64,000 bases of DNA from Saccharothrix sp. S26. Its GTDB lineage: Bacteria > Actinomycetota > Actinomycetes > Mycobacteriales > Pseudonocardiaceae. The number at the start of each line of letters is the position of its first letter. Position 1 is the first letter of the stretch. The stretch lies in contig NZ_JAJUWT010000014.1 of the NCBI RefSeq assembly GCF_021390395.1, positions 124,001 through 188,000 of the forward strand. The letters are read 5' to 3'. Under the pieces are notes generated by a model that searched no databases, had not been told where the DNA came from, and worked only from the letters and a program-made list of their open reading frames with translations. Position numbers and translations under genes: made by a program. This document shows, in pieces, positions 18,105 to 26,824 of the stretch.

Positions 18105-18350
18105 TCCGCGAGGCGGTCGTCCAGTTCGCCACGCTGATCGCTTGGTGGACGGTTCCCGGGTCGGTCGGGCAGCGCAGCACCAGCGCCGCCAGGTCGGCCC
18201 GGGACACCCGCACGCCCCGCGCACGTCGGTGTCCACGGCGGTGCGGCAGGCGTCGGTGCGCGGACCGTCGGTGAGCCGCGGCGGGCGGACGGTGGTCCGC
18301 TCCAGACCGCCGGTGCGCACGATCCCGCTGGCCTCGTGGCCGGCCCCCCT
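18105..18350 (-). pseudogene. Remnant of an atypical SDR (NAD(P)-binding oxidoreductase), frameshifted
   Basis: Reading the minus strand gives GLERTTVRPPRLTDGPRT...VDTDVRGA in one frame, to about 18210. It then continues as VSRADLAALVLRC...PGTVHQAISVAN in the next frame. Together these match the C-terminal third of NmrA/SDR-a5-type NAD(P)H-binding proteins. The Rossmann N-terminus with its glycine motif is absent, there is no start codon, and there is a one-base frame change near 18210. It is therefore a decayed gene fragment between pepA and the small gene at 18392. Confidence 0.6.
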
Positions 18351-18391
18351 GGCCGGCTCGACGACCTTCGCGCCGGCGCGGTCCGGGCTGG

Positions 18392-18712
18392 TCAGGCCCC
18401 GCGGTTCTGGCGCCGCGAGTACTCGCGCATCCGCTTCGGGTAGCCCACGATCCCCGCGTCGTAGATCGGGATCCCCAGCTTCTTGGCCAGCTTCTTCGCG
18501 CCCTCGGTGCCGTCGATGCGGCGGCGCGTCCACTCGCCGTCGTGCGCGACGAGCACGATCGTGGTGTCCGTCACGGTCGTCTTCGGCTCGACGTACGCCT
18601 CCACGCCCCGGCGCGCGGCCGCCCACTGCTCCAGGTGACCGGTGTCCGAGGACGTGGCCGATCGCAGCACCCCCGGGCGCTGCTTCCTGCGAAAACGGTC
18701 GAACAGCCCCAC
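18392..18712 (-). CDS. Conserved hypothetical protein
   Basis: A 106-residue soluble basic protein beginning MGLFDRFRRKQRPGVLRSA, with a strong GGAGGT ribosome site before GTG 18712. The central part alternates strands (TTIVLVAHDGEWTRRRID) and ends in a Lys/Arg-rich helix. Some databases label such proteins 'oxidoreductase', but I see no cofactor motif and do not assign a function. It is divergent from lpdA, a neighbourhood common in actinomycetes. Confidence 0.7.
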   Translation of the reverse strand: MGLFDRFRRKQRPGVLRSATSSDTGHLEQWAAARRGVEAYVEPKTTVTDTTIVLVAHDGEWTRRRIDGTEGAKKLAKKLGIPIYDAGIVGYPKRMREYSRRQNRGA

Positions 18713-18888
18713 CGGGCCACCTCCTGCGCGGACCTCTGCGGACCATGGTGCCGGCGCACGTGTGAAGGTGGGGGCAAATCGCCCCAAGACCGACACCGCG
18801 TCGCGGGCGTTCGCGCGGTAGTGACAAGATGGCAACTACACGCGCGCACCCGCGCGGAGTAAGGCATCAAGCTCTCCAGGGAGAATCC

Positions 18889-20259
18889 GTGACCGACACC
18901 TCCGCCGACCTTGTGATCCTCGGTGGCGGCTCGGGCGGCTACGCCTGCGCGTTCCGCGCGGCCGAGCTCGGCCTGTCCGTCATCCTGGTCGAGAAGGACA
19001 AGCTGGGGGGCACGTGCCTGCACCGCGGCTGCATCCCCACCAAGGCGCTGCTGCACGCGGCGGAGGTCGCGGACAACGCGCGCGAGGGTGACCAGTTCGG
19101 CGTGAAGTCCTCGCTGGAGGGCATCGACATCGCGGGCGTCAACTCCTACAAGGACGGCGTGGTCAGCCGGCTCTACAAGGGACTCCAGGGCCTGGTCAAG
19201 GCCAACAAGGTGACCTTGGTCGAGGGCGCGGGCACGTTCGTCGGCCCGAACACCGTCGAGGTGGACGGGCAGCGCTACACCGGCAAGAACGTGGTCCTGG
19301 CGACCGGCTCGTACGCGCGCAGCCTGCCCGGCCTGGAGATCGGCGGCCGGGTCATCACCAGCGACCAGGCGCTCAACCTGGACTTCATCCCGGAGAAGGT
19401 CGTCGTGCTCGGCGGCGGCGTGATCGGCGTCGAGTTCGCCAGCGTGTGGTCCTCCTTCGGCGCGGACGTCACCATCGTCGAGGCGCTGCCCCGCCTGGTA
19501 CCGGCCGAGGACGAGTACGCGTCCAAGCAGCTGGAGCGCGCGTTCCGCCGGCGCGGGATCAAGTTCAAGACCGGCGTGAAGTTCACCGGCGCGACCCAGG
19601 ACGAGTCGGGCGTGTCGGTCACGCTCGAGTCCGGTGACGTGCTGGAGGCCGACCTGCTGCTGGTGGCCGTCGGCCGCGGCCCGAACACGGCCGGCCACGG
19701 CTACGAGGAAGCCGGCGTGAAGATGGAGCGCGGCTTCGTCATCACCGACGAGCGGCTGCGCACGAGTGTCCCGGGCGTGTACGCCGTCGGCGACATCGTG
19801 CCCGGCCTCCAGCTCGCGCACCGCGGCTTCCAGCAGGGCATCTTCGTCGCCGAGGACATCGCCGGGCAGAACCCCAAGGTCATCGACGAGGCGGGCATCC
19901 CGCGCGTCACCTACTGCAAGCCCGAGGTCGCGTCCGTCGGCCTGACCGAGGCCGCGGCCAAGGAGAAGTACGGTTCCGCGGAGACGTTCGTCTACGACCT
20001 CGCGGGCAACGGCAAGAGCCAGATCCTGAAGACCGCCGGCGGTGTCAAGCTCGTGAAGGCACCCGACGGCCCGGTGGTCGGTGTCACCATGGTCGGCGAG
20101 CGGGTCGGCGAGCTGATCGGTGAGGCCCAGCTCATCTACAGCTGGGAGGCCTACCCCGAGGACGTGGCTCCGCTGATCCACGCCCACCCGACCCAGACAG
20201 AAGCCCTCGGCGAGGCCTTCCTCGCCCTGGCCGGCAAGCCGCTGCACGTGCACGGCTGA
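18889..20259 (+). CDS. lpdA: Dihydrolipoyl dehydrogenase (E3)
   Basis: An FAD disulfide oxidoreductase that reoxidises the dihydrolipoyl arms of 2-oxoacid dehydrogenase complexes and reduces NAD+. The N-terminal FAD motif is GGGSGG. The redox-active disulfide is Cys43-Cys48 in GGTCLHRGCIPTK. The NAD motif GGGVIGVEFAS and the C-terminal catalytic His in HAHPTQTEALGE are present. GTG 18889 gives 456 residues. It lies 54 bases upstream of sucB, so the E3 and E2 subunits are probably co-transcribed. Confidence 0.95.
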   Translation: MTDTSADLVILGGGSGGYACAFRAAELGLSVILVEKDKLGGTCLHRGCIPTKALLHAAEVADNAREGDQFGVKSSLEGIDIAGVNSYKDGVVSRLYKGLQGLVKANKVTLVEGAGTFVGPNTVEVDGQRYTGKNVVLATGSYARSLPGLEIGGRVITSDQALNLDFIPEKVVVLGGGVIGVEFASVWSSFGADVTIVEALPRLVPAEDEYASKQLERAFRRRGIKFKTGVKFTGATQDESGVSVTLESGDVLEADLLLVAVGRGPNTAGHGYEEAGVKMERGFVITDERLRTSVPGVYAVGDIVPGLQLAHRGFQQGIFVAEDIAGQNPKVIDEAGIPRVTYCKPEVASVGLTEAAAKEKYGSAETFVYDLAGNGKSQILKTAGGVKLVKAPDGPVVGVTMVGERVGELIGEAQLIYSWEAYPEDVAPLIHAHPTQTEALGEAFLALAGKPLHVHG

Positions 20260-20313
20260 CCGTCGCACCCCAGTCAGCCGATCCCCGACCCACGCACGAG
20301 GAGTCAGCGAACG

Positions 20314-22062
20314 ATGGCCTTCTCCGTCCAAATGCCCGCACTCGGCGAGAGCGTCACCGAGGGCACGGTCACCCGCTGGTTGAAGCAGGAGGGTGACCGC
20401 GTCGAGGTCGACGAGCCCTTGCTGGAGGTGTCCACCGACAAGGTCGACACCGAGATCCCGTCGCCCGCGGCGGGCGTGCTCCAGAAGATCGTCGCCCAGG
20501 AGGACGAGACCGTCGAGGTCGGCGCTGAGCTCGCCGTCATCGGCGACGGTTCGGACTCCGGGGCGTCGTCCGACACCTCCGACTCGACGGCCGGCGAGGC
20601 CGCCGCGCCGGCCGAGGAGGCGCAGCCGGAGCCGCAGTCCGCGCCCGAGCCCGAGGCCCAGCCGCAGGCGGAGGCTCCCGCCGCCCAGTCCGGTGGCTCC
20701 GCCGAGGGCACCCCGGTGACCATGCCCGCGTTGGGCGAGAGCGTCACCGAGGGCACCGTGACCCGGTGGCTCAAGGCCGTCGGCGACTCGGTCGAGGTCG
20801 ACGAGCCGCTGCTGGAGGTGTCGACCGACAAGGTCGACACCGAGATCCCGTCGCCGGTGGCGGGCACCCTGCTGGAGATCACCGCCGGTGAGGACGAGAC
20901 CGTCGAGGTCGGCGGCCGGCTCGCGGTGATCGGGTCGGGTTCGCCCGCGCCCAAGGCGCAGGAAGCGCCCAAGCCCGAGCCCCAGCGGGAAGCCCCGCAG
21001 CAGGAAGCCCCCAAGCAGGAGGCTCCCCAGCAGGAGGCCCCCAAGCCGGAGCCGAAGCAGGAGGCCCCGAAGCCCGAGCCGAAGCAGGAGGCGCCGAAGG
21101 AGGAGGAGTCCGCCAACGGTGCGCCGTACGTGACGCCGCTGGTGCGCAAGCTCGCCTCGGAGAACGGCATCGACCTGGGCACGCTCAAGGGCACTGGCGT
21201 CGGCGGCCGGATCCGCAAGCAGGACGTCCTCGCGGCGGTCGAGGCCAAGAAGGCCCCGAAGCAGGAGGAGGCCCCCAAGCCGGCGGCGTCGTCCGCGCCG
21301 GCCCAGCGGGTCGCGTCGGCCCCGGCCGACACCAGCGGCAAGCGCGGCACGGTGCAGAAGCTGCCCCGGCTGCGGCAGATCGTCGCCCAGCGCACCCGTG
21401 AGTCGCTCCAGGTCTCGGCCCAGCTCACGCAGGTGTTCGAGGTGGACGTCACCAAGATCGCCCGGCTGCGGAACAAGGCCAAGGCCGCGTTCGAGCAGCG
21501 CGAGGGCACGAAGCTGACGTTCCTGCCGTTCTTCGCCAAGGCGGCGGTCGAGGCGCTCAAGCAGCACCCGGTGCTGAACGCGTCGATCGACGAGGAGAAG
21601 AAGGAGGTCGTGTACCACGGTGCCGAGCACCTGGGTATCGCGATCGACACCGAGCGCGGCCTGCTCAACGCGGTCATCGCGAACGCGGGCGACTTGAACC
21701 TGGCCGGCCTGTCGCACAAGATCGGCGACCTGGCGGCGCGGGCGCGGGCCAACAAGCTCACGCCCGACGAGCTGACCGGCGGCACGTTCTCGCTGACCAA
21801 CCTGGGCAGCAACGGCGCGCTGTTCGACACCCCGATCATCCAGCAGCCGCAGGTCGGCATCCTGGGCGTGGGCGTGGTCAAGAAGCGGCCGGTGGTGATC
21901 ACGGACGAGAACGGCGACGACACCATCGCCATCCGGTCCATGGCGTACCTGGCGCTCACCTACGACCACCGGTTGGTGGACGGTGCGGACGCCGGTCGCT
22001 TCCTCACCACGGTGAAGAACCGGCTCGAAGAAGGGGCGTTCGAGGCGGACCTCGGGCTCTGA
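20314..22062 (+). CDS. sucB: Dihydrolipoamide acyltransferase (E2) of 2-oxoacid dehydrogenase, two lipoyl domains
   Basis: It is the core E2 subunit that transfers succinyl or acetyl groups to CoA. Two nearly identical lipoyl domains (about 1-77 and 135-211) carry the lipoylated lysines K43 and K173, each in TDKVDTE. Linkers rich in Ala, Pro, Glu, Gln and Lys follow; the second is a run of PKQEAP-like repeats. A peripheral subunit-binding domain covers about 268-305. The catalytic domain ends with [14 protein letters not shown] (His552, Asp556). In actinobacteria this E2 (SucB/DlaT) can serve the pyruvate complex with aceE. Confidence 0.93.
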   Translation: MAFSVQMPALGESVTEGTVTRWLKQEGDRVEVDEPLLEVSTDKVDTEIPSPAAGVLQKIVAQEDETVEVGAELAVIGDGSDSGASSDTSDSTAGEAAAPAEEAQPEPQSAPEPEAQPQAEAPAAQSGGSAEGTPVTMPALGESVTEGTVTRWLKAVGDSVEVDEPLLEVSTDKVDTEIPSPVAGTLLEITAGEDETVEVGGRLAVIGSGSPAPKAQEAPKPEPQREAPQQEAPKQEAPQQEAPKPEPKQEAPKPEPKQEAPKEEESANGAPYVTPLVRKLASENGIDLGTLKGTGVGGRIRKQDVLAAVEAKKAPKQEEAPKPAASSAPAQRVASAPADTSGKRGTVQKLPRLRQIVAQRTRESLQVSAQLTQVFEVDVTKIARLRNKAKAAFEQREGTKLTFLPFFAKAAVEALKQHPVLNASIDEEKKEVVYHGAEHLGIAIDTERGLLNAVIANAGDLNLAGLSHKIGDLAARARANKLTPDELTGGTFSLTNLGSNGALFDTPIIQQPQVGILGVGVVKKRPVVITDENGDDTIAIRSMAYLALTYDHRLVDGADAGRFLTTVKNRLEEGAFEADLGL

Positions 22063-22070
22063 CCGATTGA

Positions 22071-22115
22071 CCGAAAGCCGCTCCCGGGGTTTCGCCTGGG
22101 AGCGGCTTTCGGTTT
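22071..22115 (+). terminator. Rho-independent terminator after sucB
   Basis: A perfect 15-base-pair stem (CCGAAAGCCGCTCCC and complement), a 12-base loop and a short TTT tail, nine bases after the sucB stop. Confidence 0.85.
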
Positions 22116-22260
22116 CAACGGAGAAAGCGCCTCACCCCAGTTGCCGCACGCGTCAAGGGGAGCCAGGTCGGCGGGACACGAAGCCCTTCTATTGGGTGAG
22201 TGGTGGGGGTGACAGGTCGGCCGCTGTGCAACCGGTGGGCCGCTGCGAGACGATCAACGC

Positions 22261-23145
22261 ATGCGTGTTGTGGTCGCGGGATCGTCGGGCTTGATCGGCA
22301 CCAGTCTGGTGGCCGCGTTGCGCGGTGGCGGGCACGAGGTCTTGCGGTTGGTTCGGCGACGGCCCTCCGCGCCCGATGAGCGTGGTTGGGATCCGCCGGC
22401 GGGGCGCATCGACGGTGGTGCGCTCGACGGGGTGGACGCGGTGGTCAACCTGTGCGGCGCGGGGGTCGGGGACAAGCGGTGGAGTGACGCGCGCAAGCAG
22501 GTGTTGTTGGACAGCCGCACGGTGCCCACCGAGGTGTTGGCGGCGGCGGTGGCCGAGGGCGGGGTGCCGGCGCTGGTCAACGCCAGTGCGATCGGGTACT
22601 ACGGCGACACCGGTGACGAGGTCGTGGACGAGAACAGCCCGTCGGGGACCGGGTTCCTGGCGGGGTTGTGCCGTCAGTGGGAGGCGGCGACGGCGGCCGC
22701 CGAGGGGCGTGCGCGGGTGGTGCGGTTGCGGACGGGGCTGGTGATCGGTCCTTCGGGCGGGTTGTTCGGGAAGATCAGGCCGTTGTTCGAGTTCTTCCTG
22801 GGTGGGCGGCTCGGTGACGGGCGGCAGTACATGCCGTGGATCTCGTTGGACGACGCGGTCGCGGCCATCCGGTTCGTGGTGGAGCACGACGTGTCGGGGC
22901 CGGTGAACGTCACGTCGCCGAGCCCCGTGACGAACGCGGAGTTCACCCGGACGGTCGGGCACGCGTTGCACCGGCCCACGCCGTGGGTGGCGCCGGCGTT
23001 CGCGTTGAAGGCCGTGTTGGGCGACATGGCCGAGGAGGGGTTGCTGGCCGGTCAGCGGGCCGTGCCGCGGGTGCTGGAGCAGCGGGGGTTCCGGTTCCTG
23101 CACCCGGCGCTCGGTGCGGCCGTGGCGGCGGCCGTCGAGCGGTGA
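22261..23145 (+). CDS. TIGR01777-family NAD-dependent epimerase (SDR39U1/YfcH type)
   Basis: A 294-residue atypical short-chain dehydrogenase. The Rossmann motif is at the N-terminus (VVVAGSSGLIGTSLVAAL). The family blocks VNLCGAGVGDKRW, NASAIGYYGDTGDEVVDE and MPWISLDDAVAAI are visible. The physiological substrate is unknown in bacteria. It keeps its conserved position between the E2 gene and lipB and overlaps the next gene by four bases (GTGA). Confidence 0.9.
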   Translation: MRVVVAGSSGLIGTSLVAALRGGGHEVLRLVRRRPSAPDERGWDPPAGRIDGGALDGVDAVVNLCGAGVGDKRWSDARKQVLLDSRTVPTEVLAAAVAEGGVPALVNASAIGYYGDTGDEVVDENSPSGTGFLAGLCRQWEAATAAAEGRARVVRLRTGLVIGPSGGLFGKIRPLFEFFLGGRLGDGRQYMPWISLDDAVAAIRFVVEHDVSGPVNVTSPSPVTNAEFTRTVGHALHRPTPWVAPAFALKAVLGDMAEEGLLAGQRAVPRVLEQRGFRFLHPALGAAVAAAVER

Positions 23146-23741
23146 TCGGTGTGCTGGTCGGCGTCGCGCTGGCGGTGGCGTCGATGGTCTTGGGGCTCAC
23201 GGTCAGGCATCAGCCGCCGGCGTTGGACGAAGCGCTGCGTGAGGGCGCGATGGGCCTCGGGCCGGGGTTCGCGCACGCGTCGGCGGTGGTGAGCTTCGTG
23301 CTCAGCCCGGGGTTGGCGACGATCGCGTTGGTGTCGTTGGCGTTGCGGGCGTTCCTGGCGAAGGACCCGCTGCCGGCGCGGTGCGCGGTGTTGCTGGCGG
23401 TGTGCTGGTCGACGGTGTTCGCGCGGTACTGGTACCAGCGGGTCCGGCCGATCGACTTCCCGAAGTGGGCGTACCCGAGCGGGCACGTCACGGCGGTCAC
23501 GGCGGTGGCGTTCACGGGGGTGGTGCTGTGCGCGTGGTTGGCGCGGCGGTACCTGCGGTTGGCCGTGGTGCTGGCATGCACGGCGGTGGTGGTGACGGGG
23601 GCCAGTCGGGTCGTGCTGGAGATGCACTGGTTCACCGACACGGTCGGCGCGGTGCTGGCGGTGGTCGGGGTGGGGCTGGTCGCCGCCCGTGCCCTTCGGC
23701 TCGTGCCCGCGGGCGTAGTGTCGAGACGTGAGCAGTCCTGA
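23142..23741 (+). CDS. PAP2-superfamily phosphatase
   Basis: A 199-residue membrane phosphatase with about five or six hydrophobic segments, likely acting on a lipid phosphate or diphosphate at the membrane. The PAP2 signature is present: YQRVRP (first motif), YPSGH (second), and [16 protein letters not shown] (third, with the catalytic His). The start GTG overlaps the preceding stop and the end overlaps the lipB start by 14 bases, so it is inside an operon. It is an addition to the conserved epimerase-lipB arrangement. Confidence 0.85.
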   Translation: MIGVLVGVALAVASMVLGLTVRHQPPALDEALREGAMGLGPGFAHASAVVSFVLSPGLATIALVSLALRAFLAKDPLPARCAVLLAVCWSTVFARYWYQRVRPIDFPKWAYPSGHVTAVTAVAFTGVVLCAWLARRYLRLAVVLACTAVVVTGASRVVLEMHWFTDTVGAVLAVVGVGLVAARALRLVPAGVVSRREQS

Positions 23742-24471
23742 CCTTTCCTGCCGCGCCTCGACGGACCCGATCGAGGTGCGTGAGCTGGGCACCATCGACT
23801 ACCTGGCCGCGTGGGACCTGCAACGGGAGCTGGCCGAGGCACGCGCGGGTGGCGCGATCGGCGACACGATGTTGCTGCTGGAGCACCCACCCGTCTACAC
23901 GTGCGGTCGGCGCACCGAGGCCGAGGAGCGGCCCAAGGGCGGTGACGTGCCGGTCATCGACGTGGACCGGGGCGGGAAGATCACCTGGCACGGGCCGGGC
24001 CAGTTGGTGGGTTACCCGATCGTGGGGTTGGCCGAGCCGTTGGACGTGGTGCAGTACGTGCGGCGGTTGGAGCAGGCGTTGATCCACGTGTGCGACCAGC
24101 TGGGCGTGCGCACGGGGCGGGTCGAGGGTCGCAGCGGGGTGTGGGTCCCGGCCGACGAGCGGGGTGTGGAGCGCAAGGTCGCGGCGATCGGGATCCGGGT
24201 GCAGCGGGGCGTGACCATGCACGGGTTCGAGATCAACTGCAACGCGGACCTGTCGGCGTTCGGCGACATCATCCCGTGCGGCATCCGGGACGCCGGGGTG
24301 GCGTCGTTGTCGCACGAGCTGGGGCGGGACGTGACCGTGGCCGAGGTGCTGCCGTTGGCGCGGCGGGCGGTGATCGACGCGTTGAACGGCGACCTGCCGG
24401 TGACCGAGCGGACGCTGGAGCGGGCGCGGCCGGTCGCCGCTGGGGTGACGTTCGCGGTTCAGACGGGCTGA
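23728..24471 (+). CDS. lipB: Octanoyltransferase (lipoate biosynthesis)
   Basis: It moves octanoyl groups from octanoyl-ACP to the lipoyl domains of E2 and GcvH, the first step of lipoate synthesis. The catalytic Cys184 is in IPCGIRD, and the conserved Lys150 in [10 protein letters not shown] completes the dyad. The RRT motif follows HPPVYTCG. 247 residues is normal. It works upstream of LipA, but here six unrelated genes separate lipB from lipA. Its mature product would modify SucB encoded 2 kb upstream. Confidence 0.95.
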   Translation: MSSPDLSCRASTDPIEVRELGTIDYLAAWDLQRELAEARAGGAIGDTMLLLEHPPVYTCGRRTEAEERPKGGDVPVIDVDRGGKITWHGPGQLVGYPIVGLAEPLDVVQYVRRLEQALIHVCDQLGVRTGRVEGRSGVWVPADERGVERKVAAIGIRVQRGVTMHGFEINCNADLSAFGDIIPCGIRDAGVASLSHELGRDVTVAEVLPLARRAVIDALNGDLPVTERTLERARPVAAGVTFAVQTG

Positions 24472-24528
24472 CAGGGGGCGATCTCCCTCCCTAGGATTCC
24501 GGAATTACGGATTGCTGGAGGGAGATCG
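24468..24528 (+). promoter_or_regulatory. Promoter with 12-bp inverted repeat spanning the ribosome site
   Basis: A CTGACA -35 box (24468-24473) and TAGGAT -10 box (24492-24497) are 18 bases apart. A perfect 12-base inverted repeat flanks the -10: CGATCTCCCTCC at 24479-24490 and GGAGGGAGATCG at 24517-24528. The right arm contains the ribosome-binding site of the next gene. It could be a DNA operator. In transcripts reading through from lipB, it could also be an RNA stem that hides the ribosome site. Confidence 0.55.
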
Positions 24529-24530
24529 TC

Positions 24531-25382
24531 GTGCTCCTGACTCGACGGCACCTGTTCCGGGCGTGCGGGATGGCCGGTGCCGCCACGTTGGTGTCCGGGG
24601 CGGGGTGGCCGGACGACTGGTTCGGCTGGTTGCGCGCCCACCGGCAGCACGTGGCCGTGGTGTTCGACGGCAGGTTCGCGCACCGGGCGCACGAGCGGCA
24701 GCCGTTGGCGGCGTTGCGGCACGTGGTGCACCGGGCGGCGTACGCGGAGGGGCGCGTCGAGCCCGACGAGCGGGTGCGCGTCGGGGAGTGGGAGCAGTAC
24801 CACGTCGGTATGGACGGTGGCGCGCACCTGGCGGCGTTGAAGGCGTTGGGCCTGCGGTGCTCGAACGGTGTCAAGGCGGACGACCCGCGGGGGTCCGTGA
24901 CGGCGGGCGAGTTGGTGTCGGTGATGCTGCGGCACGGGGACTTCGCGGCCGGGGACTGGCTGGCGCGGCGGCTGGGGCTGGCGGTGCCCTCGTTCGCCGG
25001 CGAGGTGTTGCGGCTCGTGCTCGGGCGGGCGGTGGAGGTCGAGCGGTACCTGGACGACCCGCGGCTCCGGTTGGAGGTGCTCGGGCGGATGACCGACGTG
25101 CCCCGGACCTACGAGGGACGGCGTTCGTGGGCGCGGGGGACGTGGGCGGGCACGGCGGCGGAGGTGAGCCGGGCGTTGGCCGGGACGCCGGGCGGTCCGG
25201 TCGTCGGGGTGCTGCCGGGGGTCGTCACGGTGGGCGTCAGCACGCGGGAGGGCACCGCGGTGGTGTTGGCGCGGGAGGTGGACGAGGCGTGGTCCGCGCG
25301 GGTGGGTGAGCTGGTCGAGCTGGTGCGAACGGCGCTGGTGGAGCCCGCCGCGCTCCGGGAATTCCACGTCAGCCTCTCGTAG
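24531..25382 (+). CDS. Tat-exported protein with degenerate serine beta-lactamase fold
   Basis: A 283-residue protein with a twin-arginine-type signal (TRRHLFRACGMAG, residues 4-16). The middle region, VTAGELVSVMLRHGDFAAGDWLARRLG, matches the class A beta-lactamase helix that normally carries SDN. The Ser-x-x-Lys nucleophile motif is not found where expected (around PLAALRHVV) and SDN is replaced by GDF, so I expect no beta-lactamase activity. GTG 24531 follows a GGAGGGAG ribosome site. It ends one base before an ArsR-type regulator, so the two form an operon. Confidence 0.65.
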   Translation: MLLTRRHLFRACGMAGAATLVSGAGWPDDWFGWLRAHRQHVAVVFDGRFAHRAHERQPLAALRHVVHRAAYAEGRVEPDERVRVGEWEQYHVGMDGGAHLAALKALGLRCSNGVKADDPRGSVTAGELVSVMLRHGDFAAGDWLARRLGLAVPSFAGEVLRLVLGRAVEVERYLDDPRLRLEVLGRMTDVPRTYEGRRSWARGTWAGTAAEVSRALAGTPGGPVVGVLPGVVTVGVSTREGTAVVLAREVDEAWSARVGELVELVRTALVEPAALREFHVSLS

Positions 25383-25383
25383 G

Positions 25384-25860
25384 ATGACCGCGGTGGACCT
25401 GGTGCAGCGACTTGCCGAGCTGGAACAGCGCGTGGCCGCGCTGGAGGGCGACGAGCGCGAGGCGCTCCCGTTGCCCGAGGGCGGCGGCGCGTTCGGCTAC
25501 GGCGGGCAGGTCTCGGTGGGCGACGGGCGGGCGTCCTGGCGGATCGACGTGACGCCGGAGCGCGCGTTGTCGTTGCCGGACCGGCCCCGGATCGAGGTGT
25601 TGGCCGCGTTGGCACACCCGGTGCGGGTGCAGCTCGTGCGGACCCTGCTCGCGCGGGGCGGGCAGCCCGCGACGGCCTTGCAGGAGGCGGCCGGGCTGGG
25701 GTCGACCGGGCAGCTCTACCACCACTTGAAGGCGTTGACGGCGTCCGGCGTGGTGGAGCAGGACAAGCGCGGGAGCTACCGGTTGCGGCAGGCCGCGACC
25801 GTGCCCGTGCTCGTCCTGCTCACCGCCGCGTCGGACGTCGCGGGTCAGCTGCGCAGCTGA
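25384..25860 (+). CDS. ArsR-like winged helix regulator
   Basis: A 158-residue protein starting ATG 25384, one base after the preceding stop. The first 65 residues are a coiled helix (LVQRLAELEQRVAALEGDE) plus a Gly-rich linker. The C-terminal half is a winged helix: RIEVLAALAHPVRVQLVRTL, then LYHHLKALTASGVVEQDKRGSYRL. It has no Cys pair, so it is not a metal sensor of the usual kind. It ends overlapping the convergent LLM oxidoreductase by 16 bases. It may regulate the beta-lactamase-like gene. Confidence 0.8.
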   Translation: MTAVDLVQRLAELEQRVAALEGDEREALPLPEGGGAFGYGGQVSVGDGRASWRIDVTPERALSLPDRPRIEVLAALAHPVRVQLVRTLLARGGQPATALQEAAGLGSTGQLYHHLKALTASGVVEQDKRGSYRLRQAATVPVLVLLTAASDVAGQLRS

Positions 25861-26777
25861 GGCGCGACGGCGGCCGCGATGAACTCCACGTGGTCGAGGT
25901 CGGCCAGGTCGAGGACCTGCAGGTAGGCCCGGCTGATGCCGGTCCGCTCGCGCCACGAGCCCAGCTTGTCGACGACCTCGTCGGGGGTGCCGGCCAGGCC
26001 GTTCTTGCGCAGTTCGGCCACCTCGCGGCCGATGGAGGCGGCCCGGCGGGCGACCTCGGCGTCGTCCCGGCCCACGCACACGACCAGCGCGGCGGACCGG
26101 GTGATCTCCGCCGGGTCGCGGCCGATCTCGGCGCACGCGGCGTCGACGCGGTCCAGCACCTCGACGGCGGTCTCGACGGGCTGGAACGGGAGGTTGAACT
26201 CGTCGGCGAACTTCGCGGCCAACGCGGGCGTGCGCTTGCGGCCCGTGCCGCCGACCAGCACCGGGATGTGCCCGGCGGGCTTGGGCAGGGCCGGCGAGTC
26301 GGTGAGGGTGTAGTGCTTGCCGGCGAAGTCGTAGGTCTGGCCGGCGGGCGTGTTCCACAGGCCGGTGATGATCTCCAACTGCTCCTCGTACCGCTCGAAG
26401 CGCTCGAGGGTGGCGGGGAACGGCAGGCCGTACGCGGTGTGCTCGGCCTCGTACCAGCCCGCGCCGAAGCCGAACTCCACCCGGCCGCCGGACATCCGGT
26501 CCACCTGGGCCACGGAGATGGCCAGCGGGCCGGGGTGGCGGAAGGTGGCGGCGGTCATCAGCGTCCCGAGCCGGATCGTGCTGGTGTCGCGGGCCAGGCC
26601 GGCGAGCGTGATCCAGGCGTCGGTCGGGCCGGGCAGGCCGTCGACGTCGCCCATCTTGAGGTAGTGGTCGGAGCGGAAGAACGCGTCGTAGCCCGCGGCC
26701 TCGGCGGTGCGCGCCACCGCCAGCAGGTCGTCGTAGGAGGCCCCTTGCTGCGGTTCGGTGAAGATGCGGAGTTCCAC
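25845..26777 (-). CDS. LLM-class F420-dependent oxidoreductase
   Basis: A 310-residue luciferase-like TIM-barrel oxidoreductase of the type that uses coenzyme F420 in actinobacteria. Family features include the N-terminal RIFTEPQQG strand, RSDHYLKMGD, LGTLMTAATFRHPGPLA, and GAGWYEAEHTAYG. The start is GTG 26777; the frame opens far upstream through the TetR gene but only as a shadow. The substrate is unknown. It is convergent with the ArsR-like gene and downstream of, but not overlapping, the TetR regulator. Confidence 0.85.
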   Translation of the reverse strand: MELRIFTEPQQGASYDDLLAVARTAEAAGYDAFFRSDHYLKMGDVDGLPGPTDAWITLAGLARDTSTIRLGTLMTAATFRHPGPLAISVAQVDRMSGGRVEFGFGAGWYEAEHTAYGLPFPATLERFERYEEQLEIITGLWNTPAGQTYDFAGKHYTLTDSPALPKPAGHIPVLVGGTGRKRTPALAAKFADEFNLPFQPVETAVEVLDRVDAACAEIGRDPAEITRSAALVVCVGRDDAEVARRAASIGREVAELRKNGLAGTPDEVVDKLGSWRERTGISRAYLQVLDLADLDHVEFIAAAVAPQLRS

Positions 26778-26824
26778 CCGTTCGACGCTAGTCGGACGGG
26801 TGGGCAGGTCGCGATTCGAGTGGC

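Noticed and set aside
18571..21969. An 1132-codon antisense open frame over lpdA and sucB
   Set aside because: It is the complement of two clear genes and its translation is low-complexity.
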